Source: Streptomyces sp. NBC_00178 (GTDB lineage: Bacteria > Actinomycetota > Actinomycetes > Streptomycetales > Streptomycetaceae). Taken from it: a stretch of DNA of 64,000 bases. Of the stretch, positions 44,973-53,480 are shown piece by piece (positions within the stretch are counted from its first letter, which is position 1; each line of letters starts with the position of its first letter). Below the pieces are notes generated by a model. That model ran no database searches. It saw only the letters and a list, made by a program, of their open reading frames with translations, and was not told where the DNA came from. A program made the translations under genes and the position numbers. The DNA is taken from positions 3,486,001-3,550,000 of the forward strand of contig NZ_CP108143.1 of assembly GCF_036206005.1 (NCBI RefSeq), read 5' to 3'.

Positions 44973-46346
44973 CTACACGGTGTGTTCGTCGGCCACCGAG
45001 AGCGCGGCGTCCAGGAGGGAGAGGCCCTCCTTCGCCTCGGCCTCGGTGATGTTGCAGGCGGGCACGACATGGGTGCGGTTCATGTTGATGAAGGGCCAGA
45101 GGCCGCTCTTCCGGCAGGCCGCGCCGAAGGCCGCCATCGGGGCGTTCGCCTCGCCGGAGGCGTTGTACGGGACGAGGGGTTCGCGGGTCTCCCGGTCGCG
45201 GACCAGTTCCAGGGCCCAGAACGCGCCGAGCCCCCGCACCTCGCCGACCGACGGGTGGCGCTCGGCGAGTTCCCGCAGTCCGGGGCCCAGCACGTGCTCG
45301 CCCAGGTGCGCGGCGCCCTCGACGATCCGCTCCTCCTCCATGACCCTGATCGTGGCGACCGCCGCGGCGCAGGCCAGCGGATGGCCGGAGTAGGTGAGTC
45401 CGCCGGGGTACGGACGGGTGTCGAAGGTGGCGGCGATCTCGGCGTTGATGGCGACACCGCCGAGGGGCACGTAACCGGAGTTGACGCCCTTCGCGAAGGT
45501 CATCAGGTCCGGCACGACGTCGTAGTGGTCGGCGGCGAACCAGCGTCCGGTGCGCCCGAAGCCGGCCATCACCTCGTCCAGGACGAAGACGATCCCGTAC
45601 CGGTCGCAGATCTCCCGGACGCCCGCGAGGTAGCCGGGCGGCGGGGGCATGATGCCCGCGGTGCCGGGAATCGTCTCCAGGATCACCGCCGCCACGGTCG
45701 CAGGTCCCTCGAAGGCGAGCGTGTCCTCGAGGTGCTGGAGCGCGCGGGCGCACTCCTCGGCCTCGGTCTGCGCGTGGAACGGGGAGCGGTAGAGGAACGG
45801 CGCCCAGAAGCGGACGACGCCCGCCGAGCCGTTGTCGGAGGCCCAGCGGCGCGGGTCGCCGGTGAGGTTGACCGCCGTGGCGGTGGCGCCGTGGTACGAG
45901 CGGTAGGCGGACAGCACCTTGGGGCGTCCGGTGTGCACGCGGGCCATGCGGACGGCGTTCTCGACGGCCTCCGCGCCGCCGTTGGTGAAGAAGATCTTGT
46001 CCAGGTCGCCGGGGGTGTGCCCGGCGATCAGACGTGCGGCCTCCGACCGCGCCTCGACGGCGAACGCCGGCGCGAACGTCACGAGTTTCCCGGCCTGCTC
46101 CTGGATCGCGGCGACGACCGCGGGGTGCTGGTAGCCGATGTTGGTGAAGACGAGGCCGCTGGCGAAGTCGAGGTAGCGGTTGCCTTCGTAGTCCCAGAAG
46201 TACGCCCCCTCGGCACCGGCGACGGCGAGCGGATCGATCAGTCCCTGGGCGGACCAGGAGTGGAACACGTGCGCGCGGTCGGCGGCCTTCACGGCCGTGC
46301 CCGCCGCGGTGTCGATGTACGGGGCGCGAGGGGTGTCGGAGCTCAT
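44973..46346 (-). CDS. Class III PLP-dependent aminotransferase
   Basis: A 457-aa aminotransferase of the omega-amino acid type (beta-alanine, putrescine or related amines to 2-oxo acids). It shows FFTNGGAEAVENAVRMAR (cofactor phosphate site), DEVMAGFGRTG, and the PLP lysine in TFAKGVNSGYVPLGG. Length and order are normal. ATG 46346 fits the family start; an upstream Met at 46379 adds 11 residues. With the GntR gene next to it, a role in amine or beta-amino-acid catabolism is suggested. The substrate is not determinable. Confidence 0.9.
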   Translation of the reverse strand: MSSDTPRAPYIDTAAGTAVKAADRAHVFHSWSAQGLIDPLAVAGAEGAYFWDYEGNRYLDFASGLVFTNIGYQHPAVVAAIQEQAGKLVTFAPAFAVEARSEAARLIAGHTPGDLDKIFFTNGGAEAVENAVRMARVHTGRPKVLSAYRSYHGATATAVNLTGDPRRWASDNGSAGVVRFWAPFLYRSPFHAQTEAEECARALQHLEDTLAFEGPATVAAVILETIPGTAGIMPPPPGYLAGVREICDRYGIVFVLDEVMAGFGRTGRWFAADHYDVVPDLMTFAKGVNSGYVPLGGVAINAEIAATFDTRPYPGGLTYSGHPLACAAAVATIRVMEEERIVEGAAHLGEHVLGPGLRELAERHPSVGEVRGLGAFWALELVRDRETREPLVPYNASGEANAPMAAFGAACRKSGLWPFINMNRTHVVPACNITEAEAKEGLSLLDAALSVADEHTV

Positions 46347-46455
46347 GCCGCGAGCGTATGCGTTCGCGGCCGCCGTCATCCATGACCACTCTGTACGTCA
46401 TGGGCCGCCCGGTTCGGCAGGGTGTCGCGTTCCCGGAGCGGCCCGGCCGAACAGT

Positions 46456-46490
46456 TGACAGCATTCTGTCATCATGACAGCCTTCTGTCA
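46456..46490 (+). promoter_or_regulatory. Double palindrome, likely MarR operator
   Basis: TGACAGCATTCTGTCA (46456-46471) and TGACAGCCTTCTGTCA (46475-46490), start-to-start spacing 19 nt, both of the form TGACAG-N4-CTGTCA. They lie 33 nt upstream of the DJ-1/PfpI gene, whose operon encodes a MarR regulator, so autoregulation is likely. Confidence 0.8.
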
Positions 46491-46522
46491 TAAGGTCTTC
46501 CGTTCAGCCACCGGGGGTCACC

Positions 46523-47134
46523 ATGACCGGCACGACCGTCCACCTCGCCGTCTACGACACGTTCGCCGACTGGGAGCCGGGCTTCGCCACGGCCCACCTC
46601 ACCCGGCACGGCCACACCGTGAGGACGGTCGGCCTCACCACCGAACCCGTCACGACCATGGGCGGGCTGCGCGTCACACCCGACCTGGCGCTCGACGAAC
46701 TGAGCCCCGGGGACAGCCGGCTGCTCGTCCTCACCGGCGCGTCGCTCTGGGACACCGGCACGGCCCTGGCCCCCTTCGCCGGCGCGGCTCGCACCTTCCT
46801 GGACGCGGGCGTGCCGGTGGCCGCCATCTGCGGGGCGACCGCGGGACTGGCCCGCGAGGGCCTGCTCGACGACCGGCCCCACACGAGCGCCGTGTCCTTC
46901 TACCTCGCGGCCACCGGCTACGCGGGCGGCGCGCACTACGTGGAGGCCGACGCCGTGACGGACCCCGCCACCGCCTCGCGCGGCGCCCTGATCACGGCCG
47001 GACCGACCGAACCGGTCGCGTTCGCCCGCGAGATCCTGGGCCTGCTCGGGGTGTACGGACCGGAGAAGCTCGACGCCTTCCACCGCCTCTTCCACGACTC
47101 GGACCCGAGCGCGTACGAGGTGCTCGAAGGATGA
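46523..47134 (+). CDS. DJ-1/PfpI family glutamine amidotransferase-like protein
   Basis: A 203-aa class I glutamine amidotransferase-like protein of the DJ-1/PfpI superfamily. The nucleophile elbow AAICGAT places the reactive cysteine near residue 112. Members include chaperone-like, glyoxalase-like and isocyanide-hydratase enzymes; the exact function is unknown. Its stop overlaps the MarR start (ATGA, 47131-47134), so the pair is one operon behind the TGACAG palindromes, probably a stress- or xenobiotic-response unit. Confidence 0.88.
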   Translation: MTGTTVHLAVYDTFADWEPGFATAHLTRHGHTVRTVGLTTEPVTTMGGLRVTPDLALDELSPGDSRLLVLTGASLWDTGTALAPFAGAARTFLDAGVPVAAICGATAGLAREGLLDDRPHTSAVSFYLAATGYAGGAHYVEADAVTDPATASRGALITAGPTEPVAFAREILGLLGVYGPEKLDAFHRLFHDSDPSAYEVLEG

Positions 47135-47616
47135 GCGGGAAGGACGGCGGGAATCCCGACCGCTTCAGCCGGACGGCGATCGGGGTGTTCCGGCTCAACG
47201 GCAGGTTCCTGGCCGTCGCCGAGGAGCTCGCCGGGCCGGCCGGACTCACCGCGGCCCGCTGGCAGGTGCTCGGCGCGGTCCTGGCGGAGCCGCTCCCCGT
47301 GGCGGGCATCGCGCGGTCGATGGGCATCACCCGTCAGAGCGTCCAGCGGATCGCCGACCTGCTGGTGGACGGCGGTCTCGCCGAGTACGTCGCGAATCCC
47401 GCCCACCGGCGCGCCAAACTGCTCCGGCCGACCGCCGAGGGGCGGGCGGCGGTGAGCCGGATCGGCCCCGGCCACGCCGAGTTCGCGGCCCGGCTGGCCG
47501 GGGAACTGGGCGAGGAGGAGTTCGCACGGACCGCGGCGACGCTGGAGCGCCTGTCCGAGGCGATGGACGCGCTGGCCTCCCGGCCCGCCGGACCGCCGGA
47601 GCGCTCCGGGGACTGA
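47131..47616 (+). CDS. MarR family transcriptional regulator
   Basis: A 161-aa winged-helix regulator. The DNA-binding part is VAGIARSMGITRQSVQRIADLLVDGGLAEYVANPAHRR-like (about residues 53-90; the wing has P-H-R-R), and the terminal helices dimerise. The start is the ATG overlapping the DJ-1 gene stop; a long frame from 46474 is antisense-free but not coding. It probably represses its own operon at the two palindromes upstream of 46,523. The ligand is unknown. Confidence 0.9.
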   Translation: MSGKDGGNPDRFSRTAIGVFRLNGRFLAVAEELAGPAGLTAARWQVLGAVLAEPLPVAGIARSMGITRQSVQRIADLLVDGGLAEYVANPAHRRAKLLRPTAEGRAAVSRIGPGHAEFAARLAGELGEEEFARTAATLERLSEAMDALASRPAGPPERSGD

Positions 47617-47692
47617 CGACGGTGAACGGGGGTGTGCGCGCCGCTATTCTCGACCACGGTCCGCCATGACCGTACGGGGGAGGAAGCGCACC

Positions 47693-49723
47693 ATGGAGAA
47701 GCTGGGACCCGGCGATCCGCAACGCATCGGCACCTACCGCCTGTTGCGCCGCCTCGGCTCCGGCGGGATGGGGCAGGTGTTCCTGGCCCGCTCGGACCGG
47801 GGACGTACCGTCGCGATCAAACTGGTCCGCCCCGAACTCGCCGCCCAGCAGCAGTTCCGCGACCGTTTCCGCGCCGAGGTGCAGGCCGCGCGTCGCGTCG
47901 GCGGGGCCTGGACAGCGCCGGTCCTGGACGCCGGGGTCGACGCCGCGGTCCCGTGGCTCGCCACCGGTTACGTCGCCGGCCCCTCGCTGCACCGCATCGT
48001 CTCGGGGCGGCCCGGCACCGCGGTGTCCGACTCGGGGGCCTACGGCCCGCTGCCGGAGCGCTCCGTCCGCGCCCTCGGCGCCGGACTCGCGTGCGCGCTC
48101 CAGGACATCCACACCGCCGGGCTCATCCACCGTGACCTGAAGCCGTCCAACGTCCTGATGACGATCGACGGGCCCAGGGTCATCGACTTCGGCATCGCCC
48201 GGGCCCTGGAGACCACTGCGGAGGGCGGTCTCACCCGCACGGGTTCGATGATCGGTTCACCCGGCTTCATGGCACCCGAGCAGGTGCGGGGCGAGCGGCT
48301 GACGACGGCGTGCGACGTGTTCTGCCTCGGCTCGGTGCTCGCGTACGCGGCGACCGGCAGGCTGCCGTTCGGCTCCCCCGACGACGGGGCGCACGCCCTG
48401 ATGTTCCGGATCGCGCAGGAGGACCCGGACCTCGCCGGGGTACCGGATGACCTGCTCGGCCTCATCCGGGAATGCCTGGCCAAGGACCCCTCCGGCCGGC
48501 CCACGACGGACGCCGTCCTGGAGCGCATGGGTGACACGGACACGGCGGAGCCGTGGCTCCCCGGTGCGCTGATCGCCCAACTCGGGCGTCACGCGGTGGG
48601 GTTGCTGGACTCCGAGGATCCGGAGGAGGACCCGGCGGAGGATCCGGCCGGTGACGTGGTCCCGGGCGAGGGCGAGGTCCCGCCCCTGACCGGCGGAGCG
48701 CCCGGCGGCCCCGCACCGGCGGGCCGGGCGGCCGACGGACCGGCGGCGAGCGGTGCGGCGGGGACCGGGCCGGACGCGGCCGGCGGGGTCGGCGGGGTCG
48801 GCGGGGTCGGCGAGGTCGGCGCTGGATCCGTACCGCTCGTCGTGGCGCCGGTGTCCACCCCGGCCGGACGTCCGCCCACGGCACCGGAGAGCGCGGGGCC
48901 GTCGCCGGAGCCCGTCGCCGGTCCCCCGCGGCCCACTCCGGCGCCAGGACCGGGCACGCACCCGGACACACGACCCCCGGGCGGTGCGCGGGGGCTCCCC
49001 ACCCTGGTCGGCCCGGACCAGCGGCCCGCCGCCCCGCCGCCGGGGCCCTCGTACGGCTACCCTCCGCGGCCCGTCCAGGGGCATGGGTACGGCGGGCCGC
49101 ATCCGCCGTACGCCACGCCCCCGGCCCCCTTCTCCCCGGTCGTGCCGGGACGCCGCCGCGGGGCGGGTCCCGCCCTGACACTCGGCGTGGTCGCGGTGCT
49201 CGTCGCCGCGGGCGTGGGCTGGGGCGTCTACACCTTCATGCGAGGCGACGGCGACGCCGCGGCCTCGCCCACCGGCGCGGTGTCACCGTCCGGTTCGGCG
49301 GCGGGGTCCGGCGGGGCCTCCTCGTCCGGCTCCTCCGCGGACGGCAAGGGCCCGAACGCCGACGGCACGATCCCCTCCGGATACCTCGGCACCTGGACCG
49401 GGACCATCGGCGGCGGCGCCGACTCGTCCACCCGCCGGCTCGTCATCCGGCAGGGCGGGGCGGGCGACACCGTGCTGTCGCTCACCGCCGAGGGCCCGCT
49501 CGACGGCGGGGGCTCCTACCACTGCGTGTTCCAGGCGGAGTTGGAGAGCGATCCGGCACCGGGCTCACCGGTGCGCATCGGGCCCTCCGAGGTCACGTCC
49601 GGAAGGCCGGTCTCGTCCTGCACTCCGGGCAGGCCCACCGTCCTGACGCTGCTGCCCGACGGCTCGCTGCGCCGGGAGATCACGGACACCGGCGAGAGCC
49701 TGACGTACACGAAGGCGGGCTGA
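47693..49723 (+). CDS. Transmembrane Ser/Thr protein kinase
   Basis: A 676-aa Hanks-type kinase. Residues 10-275 form the kinase: Gly loop LGSGGMGQVF, VAIKLV lysine, HRDLKPSN catalytic loop, DFG and APE. A Pro/Gly-rich linker includes a 9-nt tandem repeat (48783-48824, Gly-Gly-Val). One membrane helix (about 495-515) precedes a small extracytoplasmic domain, with a Ser/Gly-rich spacer, that contains two cysteines and no PASTA repeats. ATG 47693 is chosen for GGGGGAGGAAG 8 nt upstream; ATG 47666 is less likely. Typical of Streptomyces signalling kinases; the substrate is unknown. It is convergent with the PucR-type regulator, 29 nt apart. Confidence 0.93.
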   Translation: MEKLGPGDPQRIGTYRLLRRLGSGGMGQVFLARSDRGRTVAIKLVRPELAAQQQFRDRFRAEVQAARRVGGAWTAPVLDAGVDAAVPWLATGYVAGPSLHRIVSGRPGTAVSDSGAYGPLPERSVRALGAGLACALQDIHTAGLIHRDLKPSNVLMTIDGPRVIDFGIARALETTAEGGLTRTGSMIGSPGFMAPEQVRGERLTTACDVFCLGSVLAYAATGRLPFGSPDDGAHALMFRIAQEDPDLAGVPDDLLGLIRECLAKDPSGRPTTDAVLERMGDTDTAEPWLPGALIAQLGRHAVGLLDSEDPEEDPAEDPAGDVVPGEGEVPPLTGGAPGGPAPAGRAADGPAASGAAGTGPDAAGGVGGVGGVGEVGAGSVPLVVAPVSTPAGRPPTAPESAGPSPEPVAGPPRPTPAPGPGTHPDTRPPGGARGLPTLVGPDQRPAAPPPGPSYGYPPRPVQGHGYGGPHPPYATPPAPFSPVVPGRRRGAGPALTLGVVAVLVAAGVGWGVYTFMRGDGDAAASPTGAVSPSGSAAGSGGASSSGSSADGKGPNADGTIPSGYLGTWTGTIGGGADSSTRRLVIRQGGAGDTVLSLTAEGPLDGGGSYHCVFQAELESDPAPGSPVRIGPSEVTSGRPVSSCTPGRPTVLTLLPDGSLRREITDTGESLTYTKAG

Positions 49724-49752
49724 GCCGGTCCGCGATCACGCCGGGACCCCGG

Positions 49753-51285
49753 TCAGACGGCCAGGTCCGCGGCCCGGAACGCGAGCCACAGGTCGTAACG
49801 CGCGCTCGGCGTCCGGAGCAGTGATCTGTGCAGCAGGGCCTCGATCCGGTTGAGCCGCTTGCGCGCACCCGGCACGGAGATGCCCAGTTCGGCTGCGGAG
49901 ACGCTCAGTTGGGCCTCGCAGCGCAGCCACGTCCGCAGGGTCTCCTCCCCCGTGGGCCCGGCCTGTCCGAGCAGCCGCAGCTGTGCGGCGGCCCAGTCCC
50001 GCACGCCCGGGGTGCGCAGGACCGCATCGAGGTCCTCCGGGGGCGCCTCGCCGTCCCCGCCGCTCGGGCGGTGGAGCGTGGGCGTGGCCCTGATGCGCAG
50101 GGCCAGGTCGACGGCGGCCTGGTCCGCGACCCGGTTCAGGTCCACTCCGAGGACCTCGCCGATCAGCTTCAGCCGCGCGGCCAGCGTGTTGCGGTGGATC
50201 TTCAGGTGGTGGGTGGCGTGGGACGAGAAGGCCAGCCAGGACGCGACGGTCGCCGCCAGTTCCTGGCTGCCCGGATCCTGCGGGCGGCGCGGCAGGTGGG
50301 TGAGCAGCGGCGCGAGCAGGGCGTCCGCCCAGCGCGCCCCGGCGGCGCCGACGAGCAGCGCGGGTTCCTGTCCCGCACCGAACCTGGCGTGCCTGCCGGG
50401 TGTTCCGCGGGCGACGGCGAGGGCGTGGAAGGCCTGCTGGTAGGCGGTCGCGGTGTCGGGGAGCCGTACCGTGTCGCTCACGCCGACGACGCAGTCGTCC
50501 ACGATCCCGGCCACCTCCAGGTCGAGCGGGCGGGCGCCCTCCGGGCCCCCGGGACCGTCCTCTCCCCCGGGATCGTCCTCTCCCCCCGGACCGTCCTCCC
50601 CGCCGGCCGGCATGATCAGGATCAGGTGGCGGGCGTACACCGGGCAGCGCACGATCCACGTCCGGCCTCCCGACGCCTCCGCGCATATCCGGGCCACCTC
50701 GTCCCGCTGCCCGCCCGAGCACTCGACGACGCAGACGCGGACCGGATCGGGGAGCTTCGGCAGCAGGGCGCCCGCCACCTGGCGGGCGATGGAGAGCTGT
50801 CCCGTCATCAGGAGGTGCAGCACGGCCTCACGCCCCCGGGACTCCGCGAGGTCCACCCGGCGCCGTTTGCGCTCGACGCTCTCCGCCGCCCAGGACAGGG
50901 CCAGGGGCATCACCGCGTCGGCCAGCAGCGTGGACAGACCGGGGAGGACGGGTTTCGGCGCGAGCAGGGCCAGGACCGCCCCGTGGTCGTCGGACGCCCC
51001 CGCCAGGGGGAGCAGCAGTGCCGTGCTCCCGTCGGTGTCGAGGGAGTACGAGCCCGCACCCCGTGCCGTCATCTCCCGCGCCGCGCGTGAGGCGAGTCCG
51101 GCCGCCTCGTGGCCGGACCACCGCGTGTTCCCGGCCACGGCCCGCAGGACCGTGCCGTCGGCGCCGAGGATCCCGGCCCAGCCCCCGGCCCTGAGTGCCA
51201 GTCTGCGCAGCAGCTCGGCCGTCCCGCCGGTGCGGGCCAGCCGGTACATCAGCAGTACGTCGTCGGCCCGTTCGAGCGCACCCAC
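49753..51285 (-). CDS. PucR/CdaR-type transcriptional regulator
   Basis: A 510-aa regulator with a GAF-like N-terminal sensor part, a middle domain, and a C-terminal PucR helix-turn-helix (HHLKIHRNTLAARLKLIGEVLG) followed by a second, similar unit (AAELGISVPGARKRLNRIEALL). The two helix-turn-helices in one chain are uncommon but seen in related proteins. Between residues 227 and 246 a GGEDGP-like hexapeptide is repeated three times, encoded by an 18-nt tandem repeat at 50548-50601. GTG 51285 is preceded by GGGGGA. It is divergent from the sliding-clamp paralogue. Confidence 0.85.
   Translation of the reverse strand: MGALERADDVLLMYRLARTGGTAELLRRLALRAGGWAGILGADGTVLRAVAGNTRWSGHEAAGLASRAAREMTARGAGSYSLDTDGSTALLLPLAGASDDHGAVLALLAPKPVLPGLSTLLADAVMPLALSWAAESVERKRRRVDLAESRGREAVLHLLMTGQLSIARQVAGALLPKLPDPVRVCVVECSGGQRDEVARICAEASGGRTWIVRCPVYARHLILIMPAGGEDGPGGEDDPGGEDGPGGPEGARPLDLEVAGIVDDCVVGVSDTVRLPDTATAYQQAFHALAVARGTPGRHARFGAGQEPALLVGAAGARWADALLAPLLTHLPRRPQDPGSQELAATVASWLAFSSHATHHLKIHRNTLAARLKLIGEVLGVDLNRVADQAAVDLALRIRATPTLHRPSGGDGEAPPEDLDAVLRTPGVRDWAAAQLRLLGQAGPTGEETLRTWLRCEAQLSVSAAELGISVPGARKRLNRIEALLHRSLLRTPSARYDLWLAFRAADLAV
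50548..50601. repeat. 18-nt tandem repeat, three units, in the PucR-type gene
   Basis: Units 50548-50565, 50566-50583 and 50584-50601 are near identical (CCCGGGACCGTCCTCTCC form). They encode Gly-Glu-Asp-rich hexapeptides in a linker of the regulator, so copy number may vary between strains without breaking the frame. Confidence 0.75.
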
Positions 51286-51571
51286 GTGTCCCCCGTTCGT
51301 TGTCCGAAACGTTGCCGTACCCCGAAACCGGAGTGCAGAGTACCGGGACGGCTGTGCGGTTTGATACCCGTTCCCGGCCACACGGTGCGATGTGCACCTC
51401 CCCGTTCCGGGCCCCGCCCGCCTAGAGTCCCGAGGGTGTTCCGGAGTGCTCCGAGGACGTCGGGGGACGTCGGGGCGATCCGGGCCGGGGGGTCGGAGGG
51501 CGTCGGGGGGCGTCCGCACGACACGGCGGCAGCGGCTCACGGGGGTGGTCGCTGTCGTCGGCCTGCGGCGA

Positions 51572-51594
51572 CTGTCAGTGGTGCCGCCTAGCGT
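51572..51594 (+). promoter_or_regulatory. PafBC/RecA-NDp-type promoter of the second clamp gene
   Basis: CTGTCAGTG (51572-51580), 8-nt spacer, TAGCGT (51589-51594). It differs from the damage-promoter pattern TTGTCRGTG-N8-TAnnnT only in the first base and is 41 nt upstream of the DnaN-like start, where a DNA-repair gene would be expected to carry it. Confidence 0.7.
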
Positions 51595-51635
51595 GGGTCT
51601 CGACCGTGGAGTACGCCGGACGAGAGGCCCCTGCC

Positions 51636-52754
51636 GTGGAATTCCGCATCGAACGCGGCGCGTTGACCGATGCCGTGTCCCGGGCCGCCCGGGTGCTGCC
51701 CGCCCGCTCCCCCGTGCCGGTCCTCGGAGGTCTGCTCCTCGACGCGGGACCGGGCGGACTCAGCGTCTCCGGCCTGGACTTCGAGGCCTCCGCCCGCATC
51801 GAGACGGTCGCCGACACGCTCCGGGCCGGCAAGGTGCTCGTCATGGGCCGCCGGCTCCTCGACATCTGCAAGGTGCTTCCCGAGGGGCCGGTCGAGTGCG
51901 CGGTCGAGGGCTCGCGCTTCACGGTCGCCGGGGGCGGTTCACGCTTCGGCCTGTCCGTCCTGCCGCTCGACGACTACCCCGCCCTCCCTCCGCTGCCCGA
52001 GCTGCGAGGGACCGTCGACGCGGCCGAGTTCGCCTCGGCTGTCGGCGATGTGGCGGTGGCCGCCGGACGGGACGACACCCTGCCGGCCCTGACCGGGATC
52101 GGACTCGGGCTCGACGGGTCCACGATGACGCTCGCGGCGACGGACCGGTACCGCTTCGCGGTGCGCACCCTGCCGTTCGCGGGGAAGGCTCCGGACGTCA
52201 CGGCCGACGTCCTGGTGCCGGCCCGTCGGCTCACCGAGATCGCCCGGTCGCTGGGCGGCGCCGGCCAGGTCAGCGTGGCCGTCGACGCGGGGTCGATCGG
52301 CTTCGAGTACGCCGGGACACGGACCACGGTGCGCCTCCTGGACGGCAGGCTGCCCCGCCACGACAAGCTGTTCGCGCTGTCGGACCCCGCTGTGGCCGTG
52401 CTCGACCGGGAGCCCCTGGTGGATGCCGTCAGACGGGTCTCGGTCGTCGCGGACGGCGGCAGCCCCCTGCAGATGACCTTCACCCCGGGACCGGACGCCT
52501 CGGTGCTCCTGCAGGCCGGCTTCGAGGACGACGTGGCGTCGCAGCGGCTGCCGGCGGCGCTGGAGGGCGCCGCGGGAATGACGGTCGCCTTCAACCCCGC
52601 CTACCTCATGGACGCGCTGTCGTCCTTCGCCGGCGCGAGGGTCCGGATGCGGCTGATGGGGCCGGGCCAACGGGCCATGATCACCGGAGGGGAGGGCACC
52701 GGCACACCCACGCATCAGCACCTGCTCATGTCGGTCAAGCCCGCGATGCTCTGA
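51636..52754 (+). CDS. DNA polymerase III beta subunit paralogue (second sliding clamp)
   Basis: A 372-aa DnaN-like clamp. The three clamp domains can be traced: VEFRIERGALTDAVSRAARVLPARSPVPVLGGLL at the start, then a domain around ALTGIGLGLDGSTMTLAATDRYR (about 150-175), and the C-terminal part with FNPAYLMDALSSF. Clearly diverged from the replicative clamp, so it is probably the second copy known in Streptomyces, perhaps used in repair or translesion synthesis. GTG 51636 has GAGAGG about 8 nt upstream; GTG 51606 is less likely. It has a DNA-damage-type promoter. Confidence 0.88.
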   Translation: MEFRIERGALTDAVSRAARVLPARSPVPVLGGLLLDAGPGGLSVSGLDFEASARIETVADTLRAGKVLVMGRRLLDICKVLPEGPVECAVEGSRFTVAGGGSRFGLSVLPLDDYPALPPLPELRGTVDAAEFASAVGDVAVAAGRDDTLPALTGIGLGLDGSTMTLAATDRYRFAVRTLPFAGKAPDVTADVLVPARRLTEIARSLGGAGQVSVAVDAGSIGFEYAGTRTTVRLLDGRLPRHDKLFALSDPAVAVLDREPLVDAVRRVSVVADGGSPLQMTFTPGPDASVLLQAGFEDDVASQRLPAALEGAAGMTVAFNPAYLMDALSSFAGARVRMRLMGPGQRAMITGGEGTGTPTHQHLLMSVKPAML

Positions 52755-52846
52755 GGCCGCCCGGTGCGGGCGACGGTCGCGACGCAGGCCCGCGCCCTCC
52801 CTCGCGCCCGTCACCGCAGCCACCCCGTCCGAAGCGCGTCCGCGGC

Positions 52847-53383
52847 TCACGCGGGGAGCGCCGCCGCCTCCCCGACGGCGGCCAGCAGCCAGATGGGGAA
52901 CTCGGGATCGGCCTGGCCCACGGCGAGAGAGAGCCACCGTGTGCCCCCGGGGACACGCCAGACCTGCATGCTGCCCGCCAGATTGCAGAGCTGGCCCATC
53001 GGCTCCGGAACGAGGCCGCCGTACCCGCCCTCACCGCCCGGGCCGCCGTCACCGGTGCCGTCCCCGTCGCCCGGATCGTCGTCCAGGAAGGGCCACAGGT
53101 CGACCGTCTCCGGCTCGCCCCACCGCTCGGTCAGGGCGGTGGCCAGGGCGCTGAAGTCGGCCTCGATCTCCTGCTCCGCCGGTTCGACCAGCTCCGGGGA
53201 CCTGTCGTCCCAGAAGTCCCGGCTCGCCCGCAGGATCAGCAGGTGATGGCCGGGGCCGCTGCTGCGCACGCCGCTGTCCTCGCTCTCCTCCCCTGCCGGG
53301 TAGGGCCGGGCGAGCAGGTCGTCGATCAGTGCGAGGTGGGGCCCGGTGCCGGTGGGCGGGGTGTCGGCGCTGTCCGTGTCCAT
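52847..53383 (-). CDS. Hypothetical protein
   Basis: A 178-aa acidic protein that I do not recognise. It starts MDTDSADTPP, contains HHLLILRASRDFWDDRSPELV and LWPFLDDDPGDGDGTGDGG, and ends with WLSLAVGQADPEFPIWLLAAVGEAA. No membrane helix or signal peptide. The tryptophan and acidic pattern resembles immunity-type (SMI1/SUKH-like) proteins only loosely; no partner toxin is next to it. ATG 53383 is chosen; the upstream frame is not coding. It follows the chitinase gene on the same strand and faces the clamp gene. Confidence 0.65.
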   Translation of the reverse strand: MDTDSADTPPTGTGPHLALIDDLLARPYPAGEESEDSGVRSSGPGHHLLILRASRDFWDDRSPELVEPAEQEIEADFSALATALTERWGEPETVDLWPFLDDDPGDGDGTGDGGPGGEGGYGGLVPEPMGQLCNLAGSMQVWRVPGGTRWLSLAVGQADPEFPIWLLAAVGEAAALPA

Positions 53384-53423
53384 GGTCCGTGATCCTGCCA
53401 ACCGCCCTTCCCCGAACGCGAAT

Positions 53424-53459
53424 CGGGGGCGCACCCGGCGACTGCCGGACGCGCCCCCG
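53424..53459 (-). terminator. Hairpin after the chitinase gene
   Basis: CGGGGGCGC (53424-53432) pairs with GCGCCCCCG (53451-53459), 22 nt downstream of the chitinase stop; an inner CCGGC/GCCGG pairing extends it. Confidence 0.6.
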
Positions 53460-53480
53460 TTCCCCGTTGTGGGGCCGGGC

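Noticed and set aside
44911..46491. 526-aa open frame on the minus strand in a second phase
   Set aside because: Arg/Gly/Pro-rich shadow of the aminotransferase gene with no domain.
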